From Lachnospiraceae bacterium (GTDB taxonomy: Bacteria > Bacillota > Clostridia > Lachnospirales > Lachnospiraceae), in NCBI GenBank assembly GCA_021202075.1, contig JAJQDT010000098.1, positions 1 through 49,410 of the forward strand: a stretch of 49,410 nucleotides of DNA, written 5' to 3'. The notes beneath the pieces were generated by a model. That model was not told where the DNA came from and ran no database searches. It was given only the letters and a program-made list of their open reading frames with translations. Shown piece after piece: positions 34,651 through 41,266 of the stretch. Made by a program: the position numbers and the translations under genes. Positions within the stretch are counted from its first letter, which is position 1, and the number at the start of each line of letters is the position of its first letter.

Positions 34651-36312
34651 TTATTCGCCCTCCTTCGCTGCCATACCATTCTGAGCACCGCTCACCCCTG
34701 TACGGACATCCGCAGCCGAAACGGTTCCGGCGCCTGCCGCTTCGAAATCTCCGAAGCGCGAGGCTTCATCCGATTGATGATTTCCGTTTGCACTGCTCTG
34801 CTTCTCCATCTCCTGCTTCTCCATCCTGCCGCTTTCTGTTATGCAGCTTCGCCCCGCGATCTCCGGCGCAAGGAAGCGCCCTCTCGCCTGCTCAAATGCG
34901 TACGCCGCCCGGATAATTTCCTTTTCATGGAAGCAGTCGCCAATCATCTGCACGCCAATCGGCAGCCCCTGACTGTCCAGGCAGCACGGCACGGAAATGC
35001 CCGGCAGTCCGGCCAGATTGACCGATATCGTGTAAATATCGCCAAGATACATTTTTAGCGGGTCACTTAAGCTTTTCCCGAGCTCTGGAGCGGTCGTTGG
35101 CGACGCCGGGGCGAGAATGACATCGTATTTTTCAAACGCGCGGTCAAAGGACTGCTTAATCAGCGCCTTGGTGCGCAGTGCTTTCAGATAATACGCGTCA
35201 TAATAGCCGGAGCTCAGCACAAACGAGCCGAGCATGATGCGGCGCTTCACTTCCTCACCAAAGCCCTCCGAACGGCTCTTTTTGTACATATTGTGCAGCC
35301 CGTCATAGTCCGCCGCCCGGTACCCGTACTTGACCCCGTCAAAACGCGACAGGTTCGAGCTCGCCTCCGCGGAGGCAATCACATAGTAAGCCGGGATCGC
35401 GTATTCTACCAGGCTTAAGTCAAACTCTTCCACCACCGCCCCTTTTCCCCGGAGAACCTCAGCGGTATGAAGAACGGCCTGCCGTACTTCTTCGTCGAGT
35501 CCTTCTCCGAGATAATCAGACGGGATGCCGACGCGCAGACCCTTTACGTCGTCCACCAGCGCGGATGTAAAATCACAGTCCGTCCGCGCAATCGAGGTGC
35601 TGTCCTTTTTATCATGAGAGGCAATCATCTCCAGAATCGCCGCACAGTCTGAGACGTCCTTCGCGATCGGCCCGATCTGGTCGAGCGAGGAACCGTAGGC
35701 GATCAGGCCATAGCGGGACACTGTGCCGTAGGTCGGCTTCATCCCGACCACGCCGCAGAAGGAACCCGGCTGCCGGATCGAGCCGCCGGTATCCGAGCCA
35801 AGCGCATAGGGCGTCTCCTGAGCCGCCACTGCCGCGCACGAACCGCCTGAAGAGCCGCCCGGCACATGATTCGTATTCCACGGGTTTTTCGTCGGGCCAA
35901 ATGCGGATGTCTCGGTCGTGCTGCCCATGGCAAACTCATCCATGTTTGTCTTTCCAAGGATGACCGCGCCCGCTTTTTCCATGTTTAAAACCGCTTCTGC
36001 GGAATAGGTCGGCACAAAATTGTACAGAATCTTCGAGCTGCAGGTCGTCAGCAGCCCTTCCGTACAGATATTATCCTTAATCGCGGCCGGCACACCCGCG
36101 AGCGGACCAGTGATGCTGCCGTCCGCTAATCCCGCCTGCACCTCATCCGCACGAGCGTATGCCGTTTCTTTATCTAATGTCACAAAGCTGTTCAGTTCGC
36201 CGTCCAGGGACGCAATCTGCTGATAAGATGCGTCCACAGCCTCGCGAACGGAGATTTCCTTCTCCCTGATTTTTCTGCCCAGCTCCAGGGCAGTCAATTC
36301 CGTTATCTGCAT
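34651..36312 (-). CDS. gatA: Glutamyl/aspartyl-tRNA amidotransferase subunit A with C-terminal extension
   Basis: 553 residues. GatA is the amidase that frees ammonia from Gln or Asn for the GatB site. The Ser-cisSer-Lys triad is at Lys79 (AAIKDN), Ser154 (PGGSSGGS) and Ser178 (DTGGSIRQPG), the same numbering as in well-studied GatA. The enzyme normally ends near residue 485-490 (IRAAYAFEQAR). Here a further 65 or so residues follow, Gly/Ala/Ser/Glu-rich and probably disordered (SSANGNHQSDEAS). Whether this tail is translated can be tested; the frame has no stop before it. It overlaps nothing and is followed by gatB after one base. Confidence 0.95.
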   Translation of the reverse strand: MQITELTALELGRKIREKEISVREAVDASYQQIASLDGELNSFVTLDKETAYARADEVQAGLADGSITGPLAGVPAAIKDNICTEGLLTTCSSKILYNFVPTYSAEAVLNMEKAGAVILGKTNMDEFAMGSTTETSAFGPTKNPWNTNHVPGGSSGGSCAAVAAQETPYALGSDTGGSIRQPGSFCGVVGMKPTYGTVSRYGLIAYGSSLDQIGPIAKDVSDCAAILEMIASHDKKDSTSIARTDCDFTSALVDDVKGLRVGIPSDYLGEGLDEEVRQAVLHTAEVLRGKGAVVEEFDLSLVEYAIPAYYVIASAEASSNLSRFDGVKYGYRAADYDGLHNMYKKSRSEGFGEEVKRRIMLGSFVLSSGYYDAYYLKALRTKALIKQSFDRAFEKYDVILAPASPTTAPELGKSLSDPLKMYLGDIYTISVNLAGLPGISVPCCLDSQGLPIGVQMIGDCFHEKEIIRAAYAFEQARGRFLAPEIAGRSCITESGRMEKQEMEKQSSANGNHQSDEASRFGDFEAAGAGTVSAADVRTGVSGAQNGMAAKEGE

Positions 36313-36477
36313 ATCCTGAATTCCTTTCTCCTTGCCTTACGCCAGCCGCCTGATCTAAGCATTTCAAATGCCGGCTTTCCCAGCCATTTCAACGATCTGT
36401 GTTTCCCTCTGCTCGAATGCCGGCCTTCCCGCCCCGATGGTTCGGCTTTCCCAAACGGTTCAAAAAGCATGCGTTTC

Positions 36478-36513
36478 TCACTCTACGGTCTCTGGAACCA
36501 AAAATGACTTCAG
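36478..36513 (-). pseudogene. Duplicated 3' tail of gatC
   Basis: Downstream of gatC a second copy of its last codons occurs: on the minus strand the frame reads LKSFLVPETVE then TGA, against [10 protein letters not shown] and stop in gatC itself. The two are 72 bp apart. The flanking 36367-36470 also has short repeats (TGCCGGCTTTCCC at 36371 and a variant 49 bp later). No start codon or full frame precedes the copy, so it is a fragment. Confidence 0.6.
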
Positions 36514-36549
36514 TATACGAGGTCTGAGAAACTGGCGTCGGCACGGTTC

Positions 36550-36843
36550 TCACTCCACAGTCTTCGGCACCATGAATGACTGCTCTTTCGCAGCCGGAGC
36601 GTTTTCCAGCGTCGCCTCATGCTCGTCGCCGTTCGTCACAACATCCTCGCGAAATACATTGTTCACCGGAAACACGTGGGACATCGGCTCCACCCCCGAG
36701 GTGTCCAGCTCGTTTAATTTATCCACGTAATCCAGCATCCGCCCGATGTCCTTCTTCGCCTGCTCTTTTTCCTCGTCGGAGAGCTCCAGCTTCGCCAGAA
36801 TGCCGACATATTCAATCGTCTCGTCACTGATGATAGTTGCCAT
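36550..36843 (-). CDS. gatC: Glutamyl/aspartyl-tRNA amidotransferase subunit C
   Basis: 97 residues from ATG 36843 (GAGGAGG upstream). GatC wraps around GatA and GatB and stabilises the complex. The family pattern is clear: [20 protein letters not shown] at the N-terminus, then [19 protein letters not shown] and the C-terminal FREDVV. The tail after ENAP is a little longer than typical. It heads gatCAB but lies 238 bp from gatA, a gap holding the partial duplication of its own 3' end. Just upstream is a palindromic element. Confidence 0.95.
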   Translation of the reverse strand: MATIISDETIEYVGILAKLELSDEEKEQAKKDIGRMLDYVDKLNELDTSGVEPMSHVFPVNNVFREDVVTNGDEHEATLENAPAAKEQSFMVPKTVE

Positions 36844-36874
36844 CGTCTGCCTCCTCATTTTCTGATTTTATACT

Positions 36875-37044
36875 AAGGACCAGTTAAGAATTAATCTTTA
36901 CATCTGACTTGTCTAAATCTTTCTATACTGCATCATCTGCAAAGTTAATTCTTAACAGTTCCTAAACGCTTGTTACGAAACAGCCTGCGCATCATTCACC
37001 GCCCGGCGCACGAATCACAAGCCATAAAAATCTCGATGCCGTAA
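36875..37044. repeat. Palindromic element with 28-bp arms plus dispersed repeat, copy 7
   Basis: AAGGACCAGTTAAGAATTAA (from 36876) is nearly the inverse of TTAATTCTTAACAGTTCCTA at about 36945-36964, giving about 28-bp arms over a 90-bp element. The arms resemble the end of the dispersed family (GGATCTGTTAAGAAATAAC). Directly next to it, from 36966 (TTGTTACGAAACAG) to 37044, is a divergent copy of the family's other half (CACGAATCACAAGCCATAAA). It lies just upstream of gatC. Confidence 0.6.
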
Positions 37045-37071
37045 CCGTTTTGCACAGCGTCAGCCGCAAAC

Positions 37072-38469
37072 CTACCAGCTCGGCGTCAGAGTTACCTCCA
37101 CGTCCTCTCCATAGGTCGTCACCGAAATCTCGTCTCCCTCCTCAAGGGAATACCGCAGAAATTCATCGATTCCTTCATACAGAGAAAGAGAGAATCCATC
37201 CGACGATCCATCCTCCTTCTCAATATCCACCCACACGTAGGCATCCGCACCGGCAGCACATATGTCATACACACCCGGCTCAAAATCCTCACCGACAACC
37301 CATGTTCTGTCTTCACTAAAGAAAATCTGCTCAGACGCAGACTGTGATTCATGTTCCATCAGAGAATCGGTTTCGTCCTCCTCGCCGGTCAGCCAAAGCC
37401 CGGAACCCACGCCCTCGATCTCTAAAACCATGTTCTCTGAAAGCTCAAACACCTCAGAAAGCTCAAACCAGGGGCATTCCTCTCCATCCCAGCTTTCTGT
37501 ATAATCCGCCCGCTCTTCCTCAGAATACAAAATGACAAAGCCATGCGTTCCGCTCGCCTCGTCCAGAGCGTCCCAGGTAACATAAGCGATCCCATCAAGA
37601 CACTCCAGCTGATACGTTCCTGCCGGAATATCATACCCGACGTAATAGTTTCCCTGGCTAAGCTCTGTGGTAAGATAACCCTCAGCCGTTTCATCCCACT
37701 GCTGCCGTTCAGGGCATACGGCATCAGAAGCTTCCCCGTCATCGTCCTCCCCGAAGCCGCCGATTCCGATTTCCTCAAACGTATCTGACACCGTTTCCAG
37801 AAGCTCCGGAAACACATCGTCCATCAGGAATTCGCCTACATCCAGGATCACCGTAATCGCGATCAGAGCAAAAATCAGCCACCATAGCTTTTTCCCGGCG
37901 CCGGCGGACCGTTTCCCGCCATTTTTCGCGGAGGAAGCTTTCTCCGGGTTCGCCGATGAAAACTGCCGGGTCGTTTCCTTTGAGCGTTCCTCCTGCTTTC
38001 GGGTCACGCGCGTTTTCACAGCCTGCGCTTTTCGCTTCTCACGGTTCAGATTTTTGCTTGCCCAGCCGCTGCTTTTCCTGCCACCTGGCGCCTGGCTGCC
38101 CGTTCCGCTCCCGCCGGATGAACCGCTCTGCTTTTGGCTCCCGCCTGCGGCCGTAGAGTTGCTCCGTTTCTGGCTTCCGCCGGATGAGCCGCTCCTGCTC
38201 TGACTCCCGCCAGCAGTCGTAGAGCTGCTCCAACTCGAGCTTCCGCCGGCCGACTTCCTTCGGTTAAAATTCAGCCGCACGGGGCTTCCGTCATTGTCAC
38301 GGTTCAGGTTCTCCTCACACTCACCCTGATGCAGATGCGTTGTCGTTTCATTGTGCGTATTCAGCCGATAGTGCGTATCGTTTTTCGTACTGTCCCAGCC
38401 GCAGACGACGCATCTGCCTGTCGATGCCAGCCTTCCGCCGCACAACATACATCGGTTCTCTTTCGCCAT
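37072..38469 (-). CDS. Zinc-ribbon membrane protein with two PAGxY modules
   Basis: 465 residues. The N-terminus is a zinc ribbon (CMLCGG, then CVVCGW at Cys8, Cys11, Cys20, Cys23). A long Ser/Gly/Gln linker with GGSQKRS-like repeats (about 70-135) and a basic stretch precede one membrane helix (LWWLIFALIAITVILDVG, about 192-210). The outer part has two copies of a module with GxDIPAGTYQLE / GEDFEPGVYDIC (about 275-350 and 385-465). Zinc ribbon inside and repeats outside is a known Firmicutes layout of unknown role. It lies between aspS2 and gatC, so it shares their transcript unless a promoter lies in the 309-bp gap. Confidence 0.75.
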   Translation of the reverse strand: MAKENRCMLCGGRLASTGRCVVCGWDSTKNDTHYRLNTHNETTTHLHQGECEENLNRDNDGSPVRLNFNRRKSAGGSSSWSSSTTAGGSQSRSGSSGGSQKRSNSTAAGGSQKQSGSSGGSGTGSQAPGGRKSSGWASKNLNREKRKAQAVKTRVTRKQEERSKETTRQFSSANPEKASSAKNGGKRSAGAGKKLWWLIFALIAITVILDVGEFLMDDVFPELLETVSDTFEEIGIGGFGEDDDGEASDAVCPERQQWDETAEGYLTTELSQGNYYVGYDIPAGTYQLECLDGIAYVTWDALDEASGTHGFVILYSEEERADYTESWDGEECPWFELSEVFELSENMVLEIEGVGSGLWLTGEEDETDSLMEHESQSASEQIFFSEDRTWVVGEDFEPGVYDICAAGADAYVWVDIEKEDGSSDGFSLSLYEGIDEFLRYSLEEGDEISVTTYGEDVEVTLTPSW

Positions 38470-38499
38470 AACCTCTCCCCCTGTAAATGCCTCACCCTG

Positions 38500-38743
38500 A
38501 CCATTTCATTTCCGGCAATTCCATTCCCGGTCATTTCATTTCTGACAGTTCGACTATCATCTAACACAAATTCCACTGTTTATCCTGCGAAACTCGCCCG
38601 GCAGCCGCAAGCCGCCTGCCATCCTGTAACGTTCATTCCGAAATTGCGGCCTTTTCTCCGGCTCACTGCTTCACAGAACTCAGTCAAATATCCGTGCATG
38701 CTATGTCATAAGGTGTCGGCTATGCCGACGGATTCCTTATGAC
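38500..38743. other. Gap with short direct repeat and a nested hairpin
   Basis: The 38470-38778 gap has no gene. CATTTCATTTC occurs at 38502 and 38532 (30-bp period). A two-level hairpin follows: GTCATAAGG (38705-38713) pairs with CCTTATGAC (38735-38743) and encloses GTCGGC-TAT-GCCGAC. It lies 36 bp after the aspS2 stop, without a T-run. Confidence 0.5.
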
Positions 38744-38778
38744 TCCAGCTGTCTGGCTCGTTGCTTCGTGGGAACATG

Positions 38779-40110
38779 TCACGGCTCCAGCCTTGACAAA
38801 TCCCTTGGGAACAGCGTTGTTTCGCGGACATTCTCCTCTCCGACCAGCTTCATCGTCAGGCGCTCCAGCCCGATTCCAAGTCCGCCATGCTTCGGCATTC
38901 CGTATTTAAAGGTGTCCAGATACTGCTCCATGCCTTCCTCTGTCATCCCGCGCGCCGCAATTTTTTCCCGAAGCTTCTGATAATCGTGGATGCGCTGCCC
39001 GCCGGTCGTGATCTCCAGTCCGCCAAACAGCAGGTCAAAGCTCAGAGTAAACTTCGGATCCGCCGGGTCGTCCATCGCATAGAACGGTCTCTTTTTCGAC
39101 GGATAATGCGTCACGAACACAAAATCCGCCCCGCACTCTTCCTTGAAATAGCGGCCGATCAGGCTCTCCTCCTCCGGCTCCAGGTCGTACGGGTTCCGAA
39201 TCCGGCGGTTGTATTTTTCAGAAACCAGCTCCTTTGCCTTATCAAAACGCACCACCGGAATCTTCTCCGTGTCCGGCAAAGTCACATTCAAAATATGAAG
39301 CTCATTTGCGTATTCCTTTTCCAGAAGCCGCATCGTATACTGCAAAAATCCGGTTTCCATTTCCATGATGTCGACAAAGCTGTCGATATAGCCCATCTCA
39401 AAATCCAGGCTTGTATATTCGTTCAGGTGGCGCTTCGTATTGTGTTTCTCCGCCCGGAACACTGGTCCGGTCTCAAACACCCGGTCAAACACGCCCACCA
39501 TCATCTGCTTGTAAAACTGCGGGCTCTGCGCCAGCACCGCCGGACGATGAAAATAATCAAGCTTGAAAATGTTCGCGCCGCCCTCCGCGCCTCTGCCGCC
39601 AATCTTCGGCGTGTGAATCTCGGTAAACTGCTGCTGCGTCAGATATTCCCGGAAGCCTCTCACTAATCCCTCCTGGATCCGGAACTTCGCGCGTTCCCGC
39701 ACATTGCGAAGTGAAATGCTGCGGTTGTCCAGCTTCGCCTCCAGCGACGTGTTCAGCTTCCACTTGCCGATCGGCAGCGGCAGCGGCGCATATACCTCCG
39801 TCAGAATCTCGCCGCCCTTCACACGCAGCTCGATGCCATGCGGCGCGCGCGCGTCCTCCTTCAGCGTACCAAAAAGCTCTACGGTCTGCGATTCCTTCAG
39901 CTTTTTCACTGCCAGCTCGGATACATTCTCCTCAAACACGCACTGTAGCAGCCCCTCGCGCTTGCGCAGCACGACAAAACAGACCTCGCCCATATCGCGC
40001 ACGGAATGCACGAAGCCATTCACCTTCACCTCCGTGCCGATACGCTCCGGAGCAAGCAGCTCGGAAAGCTCCAGTGTTTCCTTCGGTGTCAGTCCAGACA
40101 AAAATTCCAT
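38779..40110 (-). CDS. aspS2: Archaeal-type aspartyl-tRNA synthetase, probably non-discriminating
   Basis: 443 residues from ATG 40110 (AGGAGGAG upstream; a longer frame lacks support). It charges tRNA with Asp. The short length and lack of the bacterial GAD insertion domain place it in the archaeal/eukaryotic AspRS class, called AspS2 when in bacteria. Class II motifs are seen: motif 2 FRAEKHNTKRHLNEYTSLDFE and motif 3 GLGIGLERLTMKLVG, plus an OB-fold anticodon domain (VKVNGFVHSVRDMG). With GatCAB downstream, the role is likely Asp-tRNA(Asn) formation for amidation, so it is probably non-discriminating; the residues that decide this cannot be settled here. It could be annotated AsnS by mistake. 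It is controlled by a T-box. Confidence 0.88.
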   Translation of the reverse strand: MEFLSGLTPKETLELSELLAPERIGTEVKVNGFVHSVRDMGEVCFVVLRKREGLLQCVFEENVSELAVKKLKESQTVELFGTLKEDARAPHGIELRVKGGEILTEVYAPLPLPIGKWKLNTSLEAKLDNRSISLRNVRERAKFRIQEGLVRGFREYLTQQQFTEIHTPKIGGRGAEGGANIFKLDYFHRPAVLAQSPQFYKQMMVGVFDRVFETGPVFRAEKHNTKRHLNEYTSLDFEMGYIDSFVDIMEMETGFLQYTMRLLEKEYANELHILNVTLPDTEKIPVVRFDKAKELVSEKYNRRIRNPYDLEPEEESLIGRYFKEECGADFVFVTHYPSKKRPFYAMDDPADPKFTLSFDLLFGGLEITTGGQRIHDYQKLREKIAARGMTEEGMEQYLDTFKYGMPKHGGLGIGLERLTMKLVGEENVRETTLFPRDLSRLEP

Positions 40111-40238
40111 AATATTCTCCTCCTGAAAATTTTTAGTAACCAACATAAGTCGTTTACTCTCCAGACAACAGACCACAGACCGTTTTTGCCAGATAATTTT
40201 CACAGTCTGCCCGTTCGCTTTGCTGTTGTTCTGAGCTG

Positions 40239-40605
40239 AAAAAATCCCGGAATATCAAATTTGATATTCCGGGACGGATAATCATTACCCGCGGTACCAC
40301 CCGCATTGCAGAATCTGTATCAACGCCTGCATTCTAAGCCACCGTACTGATATTTCCGGTTTCCGGCATCTGCGCCATTCATCAGATGAAATTCTGCCTC
40401 TCTTATACACTTAACGCGTGCAACGTACTGCCCTACTTTGTCCATTTCCGGCCGAATTAACCAAAACCGGAATCCCTTTCACCCTGTTCGAACAGTCAGC
40501 TCCGGAGTGTTCCCTATTGTATCCTTCCTCTGATTGGTGTTCTCAGCCGGTGGCACCAAATTTCTGTCAGGTTCCAAATACAGAGTCTCCTTCACAGCTT
40601 TTAAC
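40239..40605 (-). promoter_or_regulatory. T-box riboswitch ahead of aspS2, likely Asn-responsive
   Basis: The minus strand has the T-box sequence GGGTGGTACCGCGG (40288-40301), then a terminator stem TCCCGGAATATCAAA/TTTGATATTCCGGGA (40245-40274) with a T-run (40239-40244). The central region AAAGTAGGG (near 40435) then GCGTTAAGTG and AAGAGAGG is usual for T-box stem II. Upstream, GGCTGAGA and a likely specifier loop GGGAACACTCC (complement of about 40504-40514) suggest codon AAC (Asn). Uncharged tRNA would favour the antiterminator and transcription of aspS2 and likely gatCAB. The T-box and terminator are firm; the specifier is less so. Confidence 0.92.
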
Positions 40606-40612
40606 CAGAGCC

Positions 40613-40641
40613 ATCTTAGCACATTTTTATTCCTGTGGCAA
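40613..40641 (-). promoter_or_regulatory. Promoter for the T-box leader and aspS2
   Basis: On the minus strand TTGCCA (complement of 40636-40641) and TAAGAT (complement of 40613-40618) are 17 bp apart. This puts the start near 40605 and gives a leader of about 495 nt. Confidence 0.7.
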
Positions 40642-40767
40642 GGGGGTAATGTTCAAAATAATAATAATCATCATGATAGAAATCTCAGATAAATTCAGTG
40701 TATCATTTCTTTGTCATCGACATATAATACTATCGGTGATTATTCGTGTAAATGCATCTAAAACGTA

Positions 40768-40796
40768 TTGACTTTTCCAGATGCAAATGCTAGAAT
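40768..40796 (+). promoter_or_regulatory. Promoter of the abiF-type small RNA
   Basis: TTGACT (40768-40773) and TAGAAT (40791-40796) are separated by exactly 17 bp. Transcription would begin near 40802, just before a small structured RNA that ends in a terminator. Confidence 0.8.
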
Positions 40797-40800
40797 AGCC

Positions 40801-40873
40801 ACAGTGATCAGGTTGCAGAAACTTGCGATGCCTGCGACCGGAAGGAGGACCTGCGGGCCCTCCTTTTTCTTTT
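40801..40873 (+). ncRNA. abiF-type small RNA upstream of an Abi_2 remnant
   Basis: About 72 nt from promoter to terminator. It can form a stem GGTTGCAG/CTGCGACC (8 pairs including one G-U, 40811-40838) followed by the terminator stem AAGGAGG-A-CC-TGCG-GG-C-CCTCCTT (40842-40865) and TTTTTCTTTT. Small structured RNAs ahead of Abi_2 (AbiD/AbiF) genes are known as the abiF RNA motif; I assign this from position, size and structure, not from a covariance search. The downstream gene is deleted, so the RNA may be an orphan. Confidence 0.6.
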
Positions 40874-40887
40874 ATGGAGACGAAAAG

Positions 40888-41067
40888 ATGTCTGAAAACC
40901 CGATAAAGCCATTTTTAACTTACTCTCAGCAGTTGGATTTTAAAAAGCAAATAACAAAGCTGATGAACAGCACTCTGTCTCATTCCAGTATACTTACGGA
41001 ACCAATGCTGCTGGAAGCTATGGGATTCCCGGCTAATTGGAAGAACATTACTCGCTACAAATTATAA
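40888..41067 (+). pseudogene. Internally deleted Abi_2 (AbiD/AbiF) family gene
   Basis: A 59-codon frame made of the two ends of an Abi_2 protein. The beginning NPIKPFLTYSQQLDF matches the typical KPFLTY-x-QQ-x-x-L start of the family. The end, EAMGFPANWKN, matches the usual C-terminus with MGFP-x-NW. About 250 or more central residues that hold the HEPN-type core are missing, although the frame is intact. A longer in-frame start at 40768 lies in the promoter and is not used. Abi_2 proteins are phage-abortive-infection or toxin-like ribonucleases. The product should be inactive. Confidence 0.65.
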
Positions 41068-41150
41068 GGAAAGTGACGTATTGAACCACCTCGGGGTCTG
41101 ACCGGGAAGAATGCAGCCGAACAAAGGAATAAGCTTCACAGTATCAAAAT

Positions 41151-41196
41151 GAAAGCCCCGGATGTTCTGGATCCGGGGCTTTCGTTTCTTTTTTGC
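41151..41196 (+). terminator. Terminator after the Abi remnant
   Basis: GAAAGCCCCGGAT and ATCCGGGGCTTTC form a perfect 13-bp stem (41151-41183), followed by GTTTCTTTTTTGC. It terminates plus-strand transcription and may also shield the end of the large gene at 41267. Confidence 0.85.
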
Positions 41197-41266
41197 TGGT
41201 GGCTTATTCCACGAGGCTGATTACTTAATTTTTCTATTCGTATTTATCCAACAACAAATAACTAAA

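Noticed and set aside
40490..40501. CTGTTCGAACAG palindrome as an operator
   Set aside because: It lies within the T-box leader and is better explained as part of the folded RNA.
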